Shown here one piece after another: positions 1 to 10,862 of a stretch of 64,000 nt of DNA. The notes under the pieces were generated by a model. It did not search any database and was not told where the DNA came from. It was given only the letters and a program-made list of their open reading frames with translations. Source of the DNA: Lolium rigidum. Its lineage: Eukaryota; Streptophyta; Magnoliopsida; Poales; Poaceae. The translations under genes were made by a program, and so were the position numbers. Every line of letters starts with the position of its first letter. Positions within the stretch are counted from its first letter, which is position 1. The stretch covers positions 392,938,249 to 393,002,248 of the forward strand of contig NC_061510.1 in assembly GCF_022539505.1 (NCBI RefSeq). The letters are read 5' to 3'.

Positions 1-14
1 TTCTGGTAATTTCT

Positions 15-1552
15 TTATCCACGATATTGCGGCTCCTCTGAGATGAACCTGGATGCTATGCATGGCTGTTGCTCTAGTTCCCCCGTCAATTTCACCATTT
101 CCAGGTGGTCTATTAACCAATCCTCTGGGTCTTGCAAGACATCTAACTTTTTGTACTTATCAGGTAACTTAAACCTAGGAGGAACCCGAGTTTTACAAAC
201 TCGTCGAGTAAAACAAGGGAGCCTGCACATATCCTCTTCATCGACTTCTGGTGAGTGCCGACATTCTCTTCTCTCCTGTCGTGCTCTATGAACTCGTGCT
301 TGTATCATTGTATCTCTTGCGTCACCTTCTCGAGGGGGGTCTCGCGCTGCCATAGTAGGTCGAGGATTATTTTGCCTTGGTGTGCTCTCGGGTTGCGGCG
401 TAATCTATCCTGCTATTGCTGTCCCCATGACACCAACTCCTGCCATAGCCATCTGGTACAAAGCCTCTCTAGGGTCTCCGGGAGGTGGCTTGGATGCCAA
501 TATGAAAGCATGATTTGCCATATATCCTGCTTCCGGTGTTTTGGGGATGATGTGCCCTCTTGTATCTATCGACATAAAGGACATGTCGAGGTTTTGTATC
601 AGGTTCTCTCTTTCATGCTTAGGCACGTTAGCTAGCTGAGATCTTCCTCTCGCGCATGCCGCTCTGTGACTATCCCCCAAAGTCCCTGATTGTCGGCTCG
701 GGTTGGCCCTGCGCGCACTTGATGCGGAAGCTGCAGCTCTTCTATCGTCGAGTATTTTTCTTTGTTTTTCTGGTTCATGTCCTGCACGAGAGAGTCTATA
801 TTGATATGCTTGCAATTCTTTTGATGTGGCTGTTGTGGTCATCGGCTATGTTCCGTTCATGGCTCTTCTAGCTCTATCCCAAGCTGCTTACGAGAGTTGC
901 ACTTTTTCACGAGGTATGGAGCCGACATAGTTATTTCCGGTTCCTCACGTGAGATCAACGGGATTGATGTATGGATTACCCAGATCATCGAAAGCCTCTG
1001 ACGCCTCTTCTGGATGGCTTGATTCACCGATTACACAGATTTGATGATGTATTGCAGCTTTGTTTTCTTCTTCAGGGTTGGTGACACCGTCCGATAGATC
1101 AGCGAAGACATCCCGAATAGAAGTAGATTTGTCGATGAAGTCGAAGCTGTCGATGCTTTCCGCGTCGCTGCTCAGATCAGAGCCCGTGAAGGACCCAAAA
1201 GACATGTTGCCGAACATATCGGCGAGTTCTCCGCGATGGCAGGCTTGGTGAAGCTTGACGATGAAACCTCCTCGTCGCCCGACTTGATGATTGATGTTGA
1301 TGATCCCGAAAAGTCGGAATCGGCCGCTGACGTTCCCGAAAAAATTGGTGCCGCAAAATGGTGTGATACTTCTTTCCCGATGAGGAAGTGGAAACTCCCT
1401 AACGTCATCTCCGTTGACTCCTCCAGATTGGCATATGCATGCAAACGGGCGGGAGGGTGAGGAACAAAATCGACGAGATCAGGTTTGACCTGTTTACCTA
1501 AGTCCATCGCGTTGCTTGCTACTGATGGTGTTGTTGATGTTGACAATGCCAT
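15..1552 (-). pseudogene. gag of element L, frameshifted
   Basis: The likely start codon is at 1552 on the minus strand, about 25 bases after the primer site, giving a Ser/Thr-rich N-terminus. The reading then jumps frame near 1215, stops at about 945, and resumes in pieces at about 842-405 and 353-15. The last piece carries the gag-family signature FKLPDKYKKLDVLQDPEDW followed by LEMVKLTGELEQ, which corresponds to the region just before the capsid-like retrotransposon gag domain. A stop at about 15 ends even this piece. No zinc knuckle or pol motif is reached before the window edge. It is a nonfunctional structural-protein gene; identification as gag is fairly secure, precise lineage less so. 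Confidence 0.75.
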
Positions 1553-1578
1553 CGAGATCAGCTCCTTGTCGCCTCCAA

Positions 1579-1597
1579 TTCCCACAGACGGCGCCAA
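1579..1597 (-). other. Primer-binding region of element L
   Basis: The minus strand reads TTGGCGCCGTCTGTGGGAA immediately downstream of the LTR end. This is the conserved junction sequence of many grass Gypsy elements. I did not match it with certainty to one tRNA. Confidence 0.75.
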
Positions 1598-1598
1598 T

Positions 1599-1950
1599 TG
1601 ACAAGGGTTTAACTTGTCAATGCTTACAAGTTGTAGACTAGGGTTTCGCAGAAAGTAGAGGGCAAGTAGATCTCGAAGGTTTAGCCGAAAAAGGTGCTCG
1701 ACTATGAAAACTAGGGTTTGTGTTGACAATGATTCAATCCTTTCTTTCTCCCTCGGCTCCCCTTTATATAGGAGGTGGAGCCGAGGCTTTTGTATCGTAC
1801 AAGTTACAAAGTCTAGGAGACTATTAGAGTCCTTCCCGTATTGATACAAGACTTTATTCATAATTTATCTCTATTTTCCATATCGATGCTTATTGGGCTT
1901 CCGAGCTTCATAAACTTCGGGTCGTGGGCCTTCAGTCATCCCCGGTAACA
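1599..1950 (-). repeat. 5' LTR of element L
   Basis: On the minus strand the LTR would open TGTTACCGGGG and close with CCCTTGTCA directly before the primer site. A TATATAAAG box is visible on the minus strand at about 1762-1770. The outer boundary could instead be 1960, where another TG start (TGCCGAATAATG on the minus strand) occurs. Assignment rests on the adjoining primer site and gag. Confidence 0.7.
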
Positions 1951-1978
1951 TTATTCGGCAGGGCCATCCAGGTTTCCT

Positions 1979-2462
1979 ATGTCAGCTATGAAAAAGTCTA
2001 AGCTTGGGGAAGCTAGTTTTTATGAAAATGATCTTTTTAGTTCCCCAGCTTTAGAGGAGGAAATTTGCTATGATCATACTATGCCTCCAATATATAATGA
2101 TTACAATGATGATTATGCTATTTTCAGTCCACCTACTATTGAGGAGAAAGTTAGTTATGATTACAATATGCCTCCTATATTTGATGATTATGGTGATGAG
2201 AATAATAACGATAGATATTTTGTTGAATTTGCTCCCACTACAATTAATAAGAATGACTATGCTTATGTGGGGAGTAATAATTATTTTATGCATGTGGCTC
2301 ATGATAAGAATGTTTTATGTGATAGTTATATTGTTGATTTTATTCATGATGCCAACATGATTAGAAGTTTTCATGTTACTACAACACCTCTCTATATGCT
2401 GAAAGTTTTGAAGTTGCTCTTGTTTTATCTTCCTATGCTTGTCACTTTGTTCTTTGTGAATC
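1979..2462 (+). pseudogene. Small acidic ORF of element A1, N-terminal part, cut by K
   Basis: Unrecognised function. The reading frame contains two loosely repeated units ending in TMPPIYNDYNDD and NMPPIFDDYGDE, then YFVEFAPTTINKNDYAY and a strongly hydrophobic stretch (LKVLKLLLFYLPMLVTLFF) that could be a membrane segment. The same protein type occurs on the minus strand in element C at 28315-29010 (231 aa). Here the 5' end is lost at the junction with element L, so the first ATG at 1979 is not the original start. Element K is inserted after 2462; the frame resumes at 9670 and stays open to a stop at 9810-9812. Such ORFs are known as hypothetical proteins in grass genomes; I cannot assign a role. 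Confidence 0.7.
2458..2462 (+). repeat. Target site duplication of K, left copy (GAATC)
   Basis: GAATC directly precedes the 5' LTR at 2463 and the same five bases follow the 3' LTR at 9665-9669. Confidence 0.95.
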
Positions 2463-2678
2463 TGTTATCACCAGAATTTGACCGAGTCAGAGGCGGGCCG
2501 CGATAAAGATGGACGTGAAGAAATATATATATAGAAGGAATACGTGAATCGGCCTTTTATACCAAGTTGGGCTTGTTTGCCCATGTATCTGTAACATATT
2601 AGATCGCATTTTAGTTTAGAAGTTAGAATCTTACTCGTGCACGGTTTGGTGCACGCCCACATTAGAAAGTCCGCTGGA

Positions 2679-2687
2679 CTATAAATA
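2679..2687 (+). promoter_or_regulatory. Candidate TATA box in K 5' LTR
   Basis: CTATAAATA lies about 216 bases into the LTR, conserved at the same offset in the 3' LTR. Transcription of the element would be expected to begin about 30 bases downstream. Confidence 0.6.
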
Positions 2688-2793
2688 TGTATCTAGGGTT
2701 TATGGAATAAACAACAACCAACATTCAACCACAAACAAATCTCGGCGCATCGCCAACCCCTTCGTCTCGAGGGTTTCTACCGGTAAGCGTCAT

Positions 2794-2826
2794 GCTGCCT
2801 AGATCGCATCTTGCGATCTAGGCAGC
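2794..2826 (+). repeat. Perfect 15-bp hairpin in K LTR
   Basis: GCTGCCTAGATCGCA (2794-2808) is followed after the three bases TCT by its exact reverse complement (2812-2826). The 3' LTR keeps it intact at 8822-8854. Confidence 0.9.
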
Positions 2827-2964
2827 ACAAGCCTGCCTACGTTGTTCATGCGTTGCTCGTACTGAAGCCTTTTTGATGGCGAGCAACGTAGTTATCTTAG
2901 ACATGTTAGGGTTAGCATTGTTCTTCATATTACATGCTTTTGTAGTGCAACCCTTGCATGTCTA

Positions 2965-2999
2965 GCCGCCCTTACACCTATCTTAGGTGTAGGGGCGGC
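2965..2999 (+). repeat. 16-bp hairpin with TCT loop in K LTR
   Basis: GCCGCCCTTACACCTA (2965-2980), loop TCT, then TAGGTGTAGGGGCGGC (2984-2999). One pair would be a U-G wobble in RNA; all others are Watson-Crick. A further short hairpin with the same TCT loop follows at 3044-3060. Confidence 0.85.
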
Positions 3000-3636
3000 A
3001 CCCGCTTGATCATAGTTTAGTAGATCCGATCCGTTACGATTGCTCCTTGTTCTACAAGGATTAGTTTAATATCTGCAATAGTTAGGCCTTACAAAGGGGG
3101 GAGGATCCAGCGGCACGTAGGGTGTCGTTCGTTGGCCCTAAGCGGGATGTTCCGAGGATCAACCTCGTGTTGGTTTTTAGGCCTTGTTTAGGATCGGCTT
3201 ACGATCACCGTGCGTGGCCGCGAGGCCCAACCTGGAGTAGGACGATCCGATTATGCGGTGAAAACCCCACATCGTCGTAGATCTCATTAGCTTTACCTTG
3301 ATCAAGCGGGACCACCATATATTCGGACACCTCGTCCGAATCATGGGTGGATCGGCTCTTTGAGCCGATTCACGAGATAACTCGAGAGCCGATCGAGGCT
3401 CGTATTTAACGTTTACGTGTGTGCCCTGCAGATAAACTAAGCGAGGCATCATCCACACCTTCACGACCAGGTATAGGTCGGGTGGCACGCCCTTGTGATA
3501 AACATCGGTGCGTGCGACCAGGAGGCTTTGCGGGCCGTCGCTCCGAGGGACCGGGGCCAGCCGCAGCCCTAGTTGTTCCCGGCTCTACGGTGTTGCCCGT
3601 CTGCGCCCGCCGGTGGGTTTCGACGTCAACACATTC

Positions 3637-3653
3637 TGGCACGCCCGGTGGGA
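3637..3653 (+). other. Primer-binding region of K
   Basis: TGGCACGCCCGGTGGGA begins five bases after the LTR end. It is the position where the reverse-transcription primer pairs; the tRNA was not identified with confidence. Confidence 0.65.
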
Positions 3654-3692
3654 CCGCCTTCGACATCCGCAACATCGCCATCTACATCCGAG

Positions 3693-6600
3693 ATGGCGGA
3701 AGACACTCCGGTCACGTACGCGGATTTGCCTGATGAGCTCAAGAAGAAGCATGACGAGATCAAGGCAACCCTCGAAGCCGAACTCATCGGCTCCTTCCAC
3801 CGAACCCGCTCCCATGGCGTCGGGTGGAAGGGTTTCACACCGAAGGCGCGCTCGATGGAGTGGACCTGTCCGCCCCGTCGAAGAACACACCAGGTCGGCT
3901 GCGGCGGGAGATCAACTACATGGTGGCGCAATCGCTGCACCGCCACTCCGAGAGCTCGGTGAACACCTTGGAGCGTGTCGCCCTGCGCGTCGTCCGGGAA
4001 ATCATGAGTCACCGGTACTCCCCGTCGGGACCGGCTGCGGGGACCTTCAAAGGAGAGATGCCGCTCCAGCCCCGGCCGTTCGCATGGGTAGCACCGGAAC
4101 TCGCCGAACTCATCGGCATACGTCGTCTACAAGATTTGTGGTGATCCTAGTGACTACCAATTCCTACCCGAGCCACCTAAGGAGGTCCCGCACGGATACT
4201 CGTGCGCATACGTACCGGACCGCAACGCCCGGGCACTCTCGAACCAGGCTGCAATATCGGGGGCCTGCTGGAACGGCGGGAGGAACGTCGGGAGCCGATC
4301 TCGAGAAGCGGTCGTGGCTGGCTAAGTACGCCGCCCGACAAACCTCCAAAGCCCAGCTCTGCGAGTTGGCTTAGAACCGAGAAAAACAAGCATGGCTGGT
4401 TAAGTATGCCACCCCGGCGAATCTTCGGGGTTCGACACCTTCAGCCATCACAGCGGATCAGATTTGTGCAATTCTGAAAGATCGGTTCGGCATGATGCCG
4501 AAAAGGAAGGCGTTCGGCTACACCAAGCCGTACCCCAACAGCCTACGAACTGATCCCGCTGCCACCTAAATATCGGCTCCCGGACTTCACAAAGTTCGGT
4601 GGAACGGACGGGTCCAGCTCCATCGAGCATGTGAGCCGATATTTGGCACAGCTGGGCACGATCTCAGCGTCGGATGAGTTGCGCGTGAGGTTCTTCTCAC
4701 GGTCCCTCACGGGATCGGCTTTCGGGTGGTACACATCGCTACCACCGAACTCCATCCAAACTTGGAAGCGATTGGAAGAGCGGTTCCATGAACGGTACCA
4801 TTCGAAGCTTCCGAGTCTAGCATTGCCGATCTAGCACAACTACGTCGAAGCGCGGAGAAGCGTGACGAGGAATACATCCAGCGCTTCAGGAGTCTTAGGA
4901 ACCGATGCTATTCGGTTCGTATAGCCGAAAAGGAAGCGATCGAGTTGGCGATAGCGGGCCTTGCAACACAGCTCAAGGACACGGCCTCCCAAGCAGATTA
5001 TCCCTCGCTGGCGCACATGGTTCAGAAACTTTCAGCATATGAACGGCGCCACCCGGACCTGTACCAAGATAAGTTCAAGCGTGCAGTAGCCCTGGTCAAT
5101 GCAGAGGAAGACGAAGTTCCTGCGGGAGACCAAGAAGTAGCGATGGGCTGAGTGGACTCGGGGAGGAACCCCGTGTCCCGCAAATGGGTAAAGCCACCGG
5201 GCCCGCCCGGGGATTTGATTTTGACGTGACCAAGACTGAGCAAATCTTCGACCTCCTACTCAAGGAAAAGCGAGTTGAAGATACCCGAAGGTCTCAAATT
5301 CCCCACGGCGCAAGAGCTGAATGGAAAGCCATACCGCAAATGGCATAACTCGCTCTCCCATGCCACCAACGACCTGCGGGGTGTGGCGTCGGCACATCCA
5401 AGCGGCGATAGAGAACGGGCGTCTAATTTTCAACCGGTACGCCATGAAGGTCGATACCCAGCCCTTCCCCGCCGTGAACATGGTGGAGTATGCTTGCCAT
5501 GGAGGGTGCCAGCCCGGGTTTCCTGTGCAATATCAACATGGTAGATCTTGGACACCACGGCGGCAAGGATGGAGACGAGGGCAGCTGCTCTCATAGCAAA
5601 GAAACGAGAGGAAGCCGCTCCACGCGATCGGCTCCGCCAAGACGGCAAGCGCTACGTAACGAGAGGGAGAAGTGAAGAACATAAGATATCAACGACCTCT
5701 CTCCGATCACCTCCTCAACAAGTATGTGAACCAGGTACGACCAACGCCGACGGTCCAGCGATGATGATGAAAGAGATCGTCTGGCTAGAAGACATCGTCG
5801 GCATAATCGCGATGAGGAGGAGCACGAGCGTTGCGCCAAGGGAAAGGCAAGGGAGAAAGACGACGAGGACAGGCACTGGGATTGTCCCTTCTTCAGGCAC
5901 TGCTGGGATTCAGGAATGAGCCGATTGCCAACAATCGGCAATTGCCCAGAATGCAACCGAAAAAAGAAGGAGGCAGCCAACGTGTCCGTGTTCGAGCGCT
6001 TGGGACCTCTCCCGCCACAGAGCAAACGAGCTGAGTCCCCTCGGTTGGAGGATCTCGAAGATTCAGAAGACGAGGGAGAAGAAGAAGGCAGGTACCACCG
6101 GCCAAGGTGGTGCCCTGACGGACTCAGCCGTTCCCAGAAACGCAGGGTTCAACGATTGCGTGGCCTGGAAGAAGCCGAGAGGTTATACTTGCATACATTG
6201 AGGAAGGCAAGGCCTGATGCGGCTGCGAAGGTTCGGCGAACCCTGGATGAAGAGGGTCGTCCACGAAAAATGGAGTGGCGCCCCAAGCAAAGGAAAGCCG
6301 ATGATGAAACATCGGGCTGGCACAAACATGGTGGTCGTTCTTCCGACGAAGCTCGGTGCTCCACGGTTACACGATACATCCAAGGTGGACGACGGCAAGC
6401 GCACCAACATGATAAAGTCGAGAGATTGGGCTGGTTTTGTCTACCGGCCCGAACGAGTAGCAAGAGCACGTCAAGGAGCAAACATGGCGAGGCTGGTCCT
6501 TGTGATCGGCCCCAAAAATTTATGAAGGGAACTTACAAAACCTTCACCGAGCAAGCAACGTGGAGGCCGATTCCAGCAATCGGCCAAAATTATCCTCACC

Positions 6601-6764
6601 CACCATTACGCTCGGGTTCAACATGTTATCCAACAGAGCCGATACCATCAATTCTCTTGACAGAATCGGCTCGGGGGGGCACCCAGGTGGATAGAACACG
6701 AGGATATGCACTAGAAGCGTCTCATCCTTTGGTGATGGGTATTGAAACATTGGGGGCCGATTAA
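3693..6764 (+). pseudogene. gag of K, multiply frameshifted
   Basis: The likely start at 3693 gives MAEDTPVTYADLPDELKKKH. The reading shifts frame near 3835, continues to about 4144, then 4520-4834 (ending HERYHSK), 4835-5151 and later pieces at 5200-6764. The middle pieces carry the retrotransposon gag domain: RVRFFSRSLTGSAFGWYTSL followed by LRRSAEKRDEEYIQRFRSL. The 5916-6764 piece is a highly charged linker with SRSQKRRVQRLRGLEEAERL. In full-length relatives this linker leads into protease and reverse transcriptase; here it ends in unrelated noncoding sequence. The product would be a nonfunctional structural polyprotein fragment. Confidence 0.8.
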
Positions 6765-7700
6765 GAAAATCGGCCAAAAATAAAAAAAAAAATTTACAGC
6801 CGATGCAAGGGCATCGACTTCAGAACTAAGGAAGAAAGCCGATACGTGGCCATCGACCCAAGAGGGTCAATGGAGCAGGAAGTGGATCCTCTCTTCGAAG
6901 ACCTCCGGATTCTCTCTTCAGCTGGGGCAGTTCGTGAGATCATGACCAGGTTGTATCAAGTCCACCAAAGTAGGCCGAAGAAGCTCGGGGGCAGCTCGCC
7001 CTGAAGGTTCTCTGCTCTGGAGAGCCGATTTTGTTCAAATCGGCTGGCTCTGCATCGTGACTTGGGAACCGATGGCGGCACATTTGGTTAGTCCACTGAT
7101 ATGCTCGCCTTGGTAGAGGCTCGGGGGGCAACTGATTGCGTAGGATTTTCTGTTCTTAAGAAGCCGATTGGGATTTCATCGGGTGGCCCTCCATCATAAC
7201 CTTTTTAAAAGGGGATTGGGCAGGTTCGAAGAGTATCACTGAAATATCTGAAAACCCAGAGGTATCGACTTCAGCATCAAGTCATTTCAGCAGTGGTTCT
7301 GGGGCTCTCGTAAGAGCATCGATCTGCCTAGTTGTCAGCCAGCGCTCAAAGATGGATCGTGAAGGATTGATATGTTAACGTCAGCTCTCGGGCATTGATC
7401 AAATTCGCGATCGCTCCAACGTCAAAGGGATGAAGAATGGGACATCGAGAGACCGGTGCGTTGTCATCGGCTCGTTACGCATTGGCAAAGGGGACGAATC
7501 GGCAAAGTCAGTATGAGAGGGAATCGGCTAAATTAAGCTCAAAAGAAATCAGCAAAATCGAATTGGGGAAAGTTCTTCATTGATAGGCGGGATTTCTTAC
7601 ATCAAAAAGCTGATTGCTCTCAGAAGGAAATACTAAAGGATACATTGCCCCATCTACTACTACTGGCCCTATGCTAAAGGTCCTATCTACGGGCCGTCAC
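6765..7700 (+). other. K internal noncoding region
   Basis: No supported gene. The stretch is rich in short GCCGAT and ATCGGC elements (for example near 6768, 7020-7045, 7163, 7468-7536) that could form small stem-loops. Similar motifs occur in the LTR at 3351-3369. It replaces the expected pol region. Confidence 0.6.
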
Positions 7701-7708
7701 TGCCCTCG

Positions 7709-8206
7709 TCATCGCCGTCGTCGCCGCTGTCGGCGCTGCTCCCGGCGGGATCGTCGTCGCTCCAATGGCCGCCGGCCAGGGCCCTCGTTGTCCTCGTCCT
7801 CTTCGTCGGCGTCGTCCTCATCGGCTGTCGAAGTCGCTAGGTTGCCCGGCCGGGGCGAGAACCGCTTGGCCGGCGGCTCGTCGGAGGGGCTGTCGTCGTC
7901 GTCCTCCTCCTCCTCTTCCTCCTCCTCCACCCCCTCGGAGGAGGTGAAGTCATCCCAGGAGAAGCGATCGTCATCGCTCTCCTCCTCCGATTCCCCGTCG
8001 GCGAGGAAGCGGAGGTCGCTCTCCCCGTCCGTCGAGGACTGGTCGTCCTCGGACCAGATGGAGAAGTCATGGTCTGACTCCTCCCCGGCCGATGGCGCGA
8101 CGGGTGTTGGCCGCATGGACCTCCGCCGGGTTGTACTCCGGCGTCGGCTCACGGGACGTGGAGGATTGGTTGGAAGGATCCGATGGAGCAGAGGAGGAAG
8201 AAGACA
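7709..8206 (-). pseudogene. Antisense acidic ORF of K
   Basis: Read opposite to gag. From ATG at 8206 the protein begins with a Ser-rich segment, then SREPTPEYNPAEVHA; a one-base shift near 8100 moves the reading into the frame that continues EESDHDFSIWSEDDQSSTDG and a run of about nine Glu and four Asp, ending in an Arg-rich tail near 7709. Antisense extra ORFs between pol and the 3' LTR are an established feature of Tat-lineage Gypsy elements in grasses, and this N-terminal pattern recurs among them. Function is unknown. The very acidic low-complexity centre reflects GTC/CTC triplet repeats, so part of the open frame may be compositional. Confidence 0.6.
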
Positions 8207-8472
8207 TGGTGGCGCAGGAGGGCTTTTGGACTGCTAATGCGAAGGAGATGCAGAGCAGAACTGTTCATAGCGGTTAAATAAAAGGGGATATAGTGGAAAT
8301 TCAATGCCACAGCAGTTTCCGAGGAAGTGGTGCCTAAAAAAAAAAAAAAAAACTGCCAGGTCACGCGGAGAAGTTGAGAAAGCAGGGCATCATGATGAAG
8401 GACACTGCAACGGCTCTGCCACGACATGACCCGATGGGACAGGAACATCATGCTTTTGGAAATGTCATTTCC

Positions 8473-8487
8473 AAAACCAGGGGGGCA
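8473..8487 (+). other. Polypurine tract of K
   Basis: AAAACCAGGGGGGCA lies just before the 3' LTR (8490), the expected site for plus-strand DNA priming. Confidence 0.75.
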
Positions 8488-8489
8488 TG

Positions 8490-9664
8490 TGTTATCACCA
8501 GAATTTGACCGAGTCAGAGGCGGGCCGCGATCAAGATGGACGTGAAGAAATATATATATAGAAGGAATACGTGAATCGACCTTTTATACCAAGTTGGGCT
8601 TGTTTGCCCATGTATCTGTAACATATTAGATCGCATTTTAGTTTAGAAGTTAGAATCTTACTCGTGCACGGTTTGGTGCACGCCCACATTAGAAAGTCCA
8701 TTTGGACTATAAATATGTATCTAGGGTTTATGGAATAAACAACAACCAACGTTCAACCACAAACAAATCTCGGCGCATCGCCAACCCCTTCGTCTCGAGG
8801 GTTTCTACCGGTAAGCGTCATGCTGCCTAGATCGCATCTTGCGATCTAGGCAGCGACAAGCTCTGCCTACGTTGTTCATGCGTTGCTCGTATCGAAGCCT
8901 TTTTGATGGCGAGCAACGTAGTTATCTTAGACATGTTAGGGTTAGCATTGTTCTTCATATTACATGCTTTCGTAGTGCAACCCTTGCATGTCTAGCCGCC
9001 CTTACACCTATCTTAGGTGTAGGGGCGGCACCCCGCTTGATCATAGTTTAGTAGATCTGATCCGTTACAATTGCTCCTTGTTCTACAAGGATTAGTTTAA
9101 TATCTGCAATAGTTAGGCCTTACAAAGGGGGGGAGGATCCAGCGGCACGTAGGGTGTCGTTCGTTGGCCCTAAGCAGGATGTTTCGAGGATCAACCTCGT
9201 GTTGGTTTTTAGGCCTTGTTTAGGATCGGCTTACGATCACCGTGCGTGGCCGCGAGGCCCAACCTGGAGTAGGACGATCCGATTATGCGGTGAAAACCCC
9301 ACATCGTCGTAGATCTCATTAGCTTTACCTTGATCAAGCAGGACCACCATATATTCGGACACCTCGTCCGAATCATGGGTGGATCGGCTCTTTGAGCCGA
9401 TTCACGGGATAACCCGAGAGCCGATCGAGGCTCGTATTTAACGTTTACGTGTGTGCCCTGCGGGAAACTAAGCGAGGCATCATCCACACCTTCACGACCA
9501 GGTATAGGTCAGGGTGGCACGCCCTTGTGATAAACATCGGTGCGTGCGACCAGGAGGCTTTGCGGGCCGTCGCTCTGAGGGACTGGGGCCAGCCGCAGCC
9601 CTAGTTGTTCCCGGCTCTACGGTGTTGCCCGTCTCTGCCCGCCAGTGGGTTTCTGACGTCAACA
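8490..9664 (+). repeat. 3' LTR of K
   Basis: 1,175 bases, same ends as the 5' LTR. It carries a few substitutions and small indels relative to it, and keeps the TATA box and hairpins. Confidence 0.95.
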
Positions 9665-9669
9665 GAATC
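9665..9669 (+). repeat. Target site duplication of K, right copy (GAATC)
   Basis: Identical to 2458-2462. Confidence 0.95.
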
Positions 9670-9812
9670 TATTTGTATACAAGATTCCTATGCATAGGAA
9701 GTGGTTTAGACTTAAATTTCTTTTAAATTTGCTTCTTGATGCTCTTTACTTCAATTCATATTTCTTATGTGAGCATCTTCTCAAACTACTGCGTCTAGCT
9801 AAAAGGCGTTAA
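9670..9812 (+). pseudogene. Small acidic ORF of A1, C-terminal part after K
   Basis: The frame of the 1979-2462 piece resumes here with no shift once one copy of GAATC is discounted. It reads a basic segment (MHRKWFRLKFLL) like the C-terminus of the element C homologue (HRKWVRLKFVSYLLFDALF) and ends at TAA 9810-9812. Downstream is the sequence TAGCTAAAAGGCGTTAAAG, matched in elements B and G just after their gag-protease stop codons. Confidence 0.7.
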
Positions 9813-10826
9813 AGAAAAGCACTATTGGAAGATAACTCATTGTTTTATTTCTGAAAATTTTCTTTTATGTTGAGTCTTGGAAGTTATTACCTCCGTAATG
9901 AACTCTCCTTATCATTTTATTTCGTTTTTGTGCCAAGAATAGCCTCTAATAGGAAGAAAGTAAGATTTTGGGAAGTTGTTGTCCTGAAATCAGATTCTGT
10001 GATGTCACCATAAAAATTCGTATAAATAGCCAGAGCGTAATTTCGAGCTGTAAATTTTTGAGAATATGCCCCAGGTTATTATCTAACTTTTTTTAGTTGA
10101 CCACTTTTCGAGCTGAGCAACAGAATTTTTTTAAAAAAAATCGATCTTTACATGTCGTTCTGTTTTGACAGATTTCTGCCACTATTTGCATTTGCCTCTT
10201 AATCTCTTTCATTTTGAGTTCTTTTGATCGAAGAGCTTTTTGAAGAGGTTGATACAGTAGATAATGCTTTGATAGGTGTTTGATATATGTTAGAAATTAA
10301 TCCAAGTGGATTTGTTATTTTGATTGTACTAATGTTGCTAATAAAGAATTGTGTGAAGTTTTATATGAAGGAAGTTTTCAAGTGTAGGGAGAGAAGAATG
10401 ATGTAATGAGATGAAGCATGGACAAAAGATCATCTTGGAGATGCCCATGTCACCCAGAAATATCCAAGAGGTACTAGCGTCAAAGCTTGGGGATTCCCAA
10501 GGCATCTCCTCTTCATTAACAAAGCAACAGGTCATCTTTCTGTGCGCTATATTTTTATTGCTTCATACACTATGTGTTGTTCTTGGAGCGTCTTTATTTT
10601 TGTTTTTTGTTTTGTTTTGTTTTGTTTTCTGTAGCATATGGTTGGATCCCGACATATTTGTTTTGGATAGAGACACAGTCATTTTTAATTGCATAGAACG
10701 CTCTAGTTTTCGTTGTTATTGTTCTGCGAGTGTTCTAGTTTTCTAGTACTGCATTTAGCTCTTGTTCTTTCACTCGAATTTTGTTCAGAGCTTATTCATT
10801 TTCTTTATTAAGGTATGATTAGCTCT
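9813..10826 (+). other. A1 3' noncoding region
   Basis: AT-rich, no supported gene. It is collinear with A2 sequence at 15469-15771, 23950-24512 and 34666-34830. It contains AAGCTTGGGGATTCCC near 10489, a variant of the polypurine-like repeat of this family, and a TTTTG-rich run near 10594-10628. Confidence 0.7.
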
Positions 10827-10857
10827 TGATACGTCTCAAACATATCTATAATTTTTT

Positions 10858-10862
10858 ATGCT
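10858..10862 (+). repeat. Target site duplication of S1, left copy (ATGCT)
   Basis: ATGCT precedes S1 and is repeated at 11609-11613. Confidence 0.92.

Larger units (their letters stand above)
1..1960 (-). mobile_element. Element L, 5' portion of a Tat/Retand-like Gypsy LTR retrotransposon
   Basis: Read on the minus strand this holds, in order, an LTR (about 1950 down to 1599), a primer-binding site and a decayed gag gene that runs off the window at position 1. The arrangement and the TTGGCGCCGTCTGTGGGAA primer region are typical of grass Tat-lineage Gypsy elements. Pol and the 3' LTR would lie left of the window. On the right it abuts element A1, whose 5' end it removes or displaces. The exact outer LTR edge (1950 or 1960) is uncertain because the matching duplication is not visible. 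Confidence 0.8.
2463..3631 (+). repeat. 5' LTR of K
   Basis: 1,169 bases, TG...CA ends. It matches the 3' LTR throughout with scattered single-base differences by eye. It contains a TATA box near 2679 and a chain of hairpins downstream of it. Confidence 0.95.
2463..9664 (+). mobile_element. Element K, complete non-autonomous Tat/Retand-like Gypsy retrotransposon
   Basis: A 7,202-base element with two near-identical LTRs (2463-3631 and 8490-9664) opening TGTTATCACC and closing GTCAACA, flanked by the perfect duplication GAATC. Inside are a primer region, a gag gene broken by several frameshifts, a long noncoding stretch with repeated GCCGAT/ATCGGC motifs, an antisense acidic ORF and a polypurine tract. 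Protease, reverse transcriptase, RNase H and integrase motifs are all absent: the gag-like reading passes directly into noncoding sequence at about 6765, so pol was deleted before this copy inserted. It interrupts the small ORF of element A1 between 2462 and 9670. Confidence 0.93.

Noticed and set aside
7614..8237. Plus-strand 207-codon Ser-rich open frame
   Set aside because: It is the reverse of the antisense acidic ORF and consists of TCC/TCG triplet repeats; no homology or conserved start.
10594..10628. TTTTG-rich run as a functional microsatellite
   Set aside because: It recurs in A2 (24436-24462) as part of the shared noncoding region and is simple low-complexity sequence.
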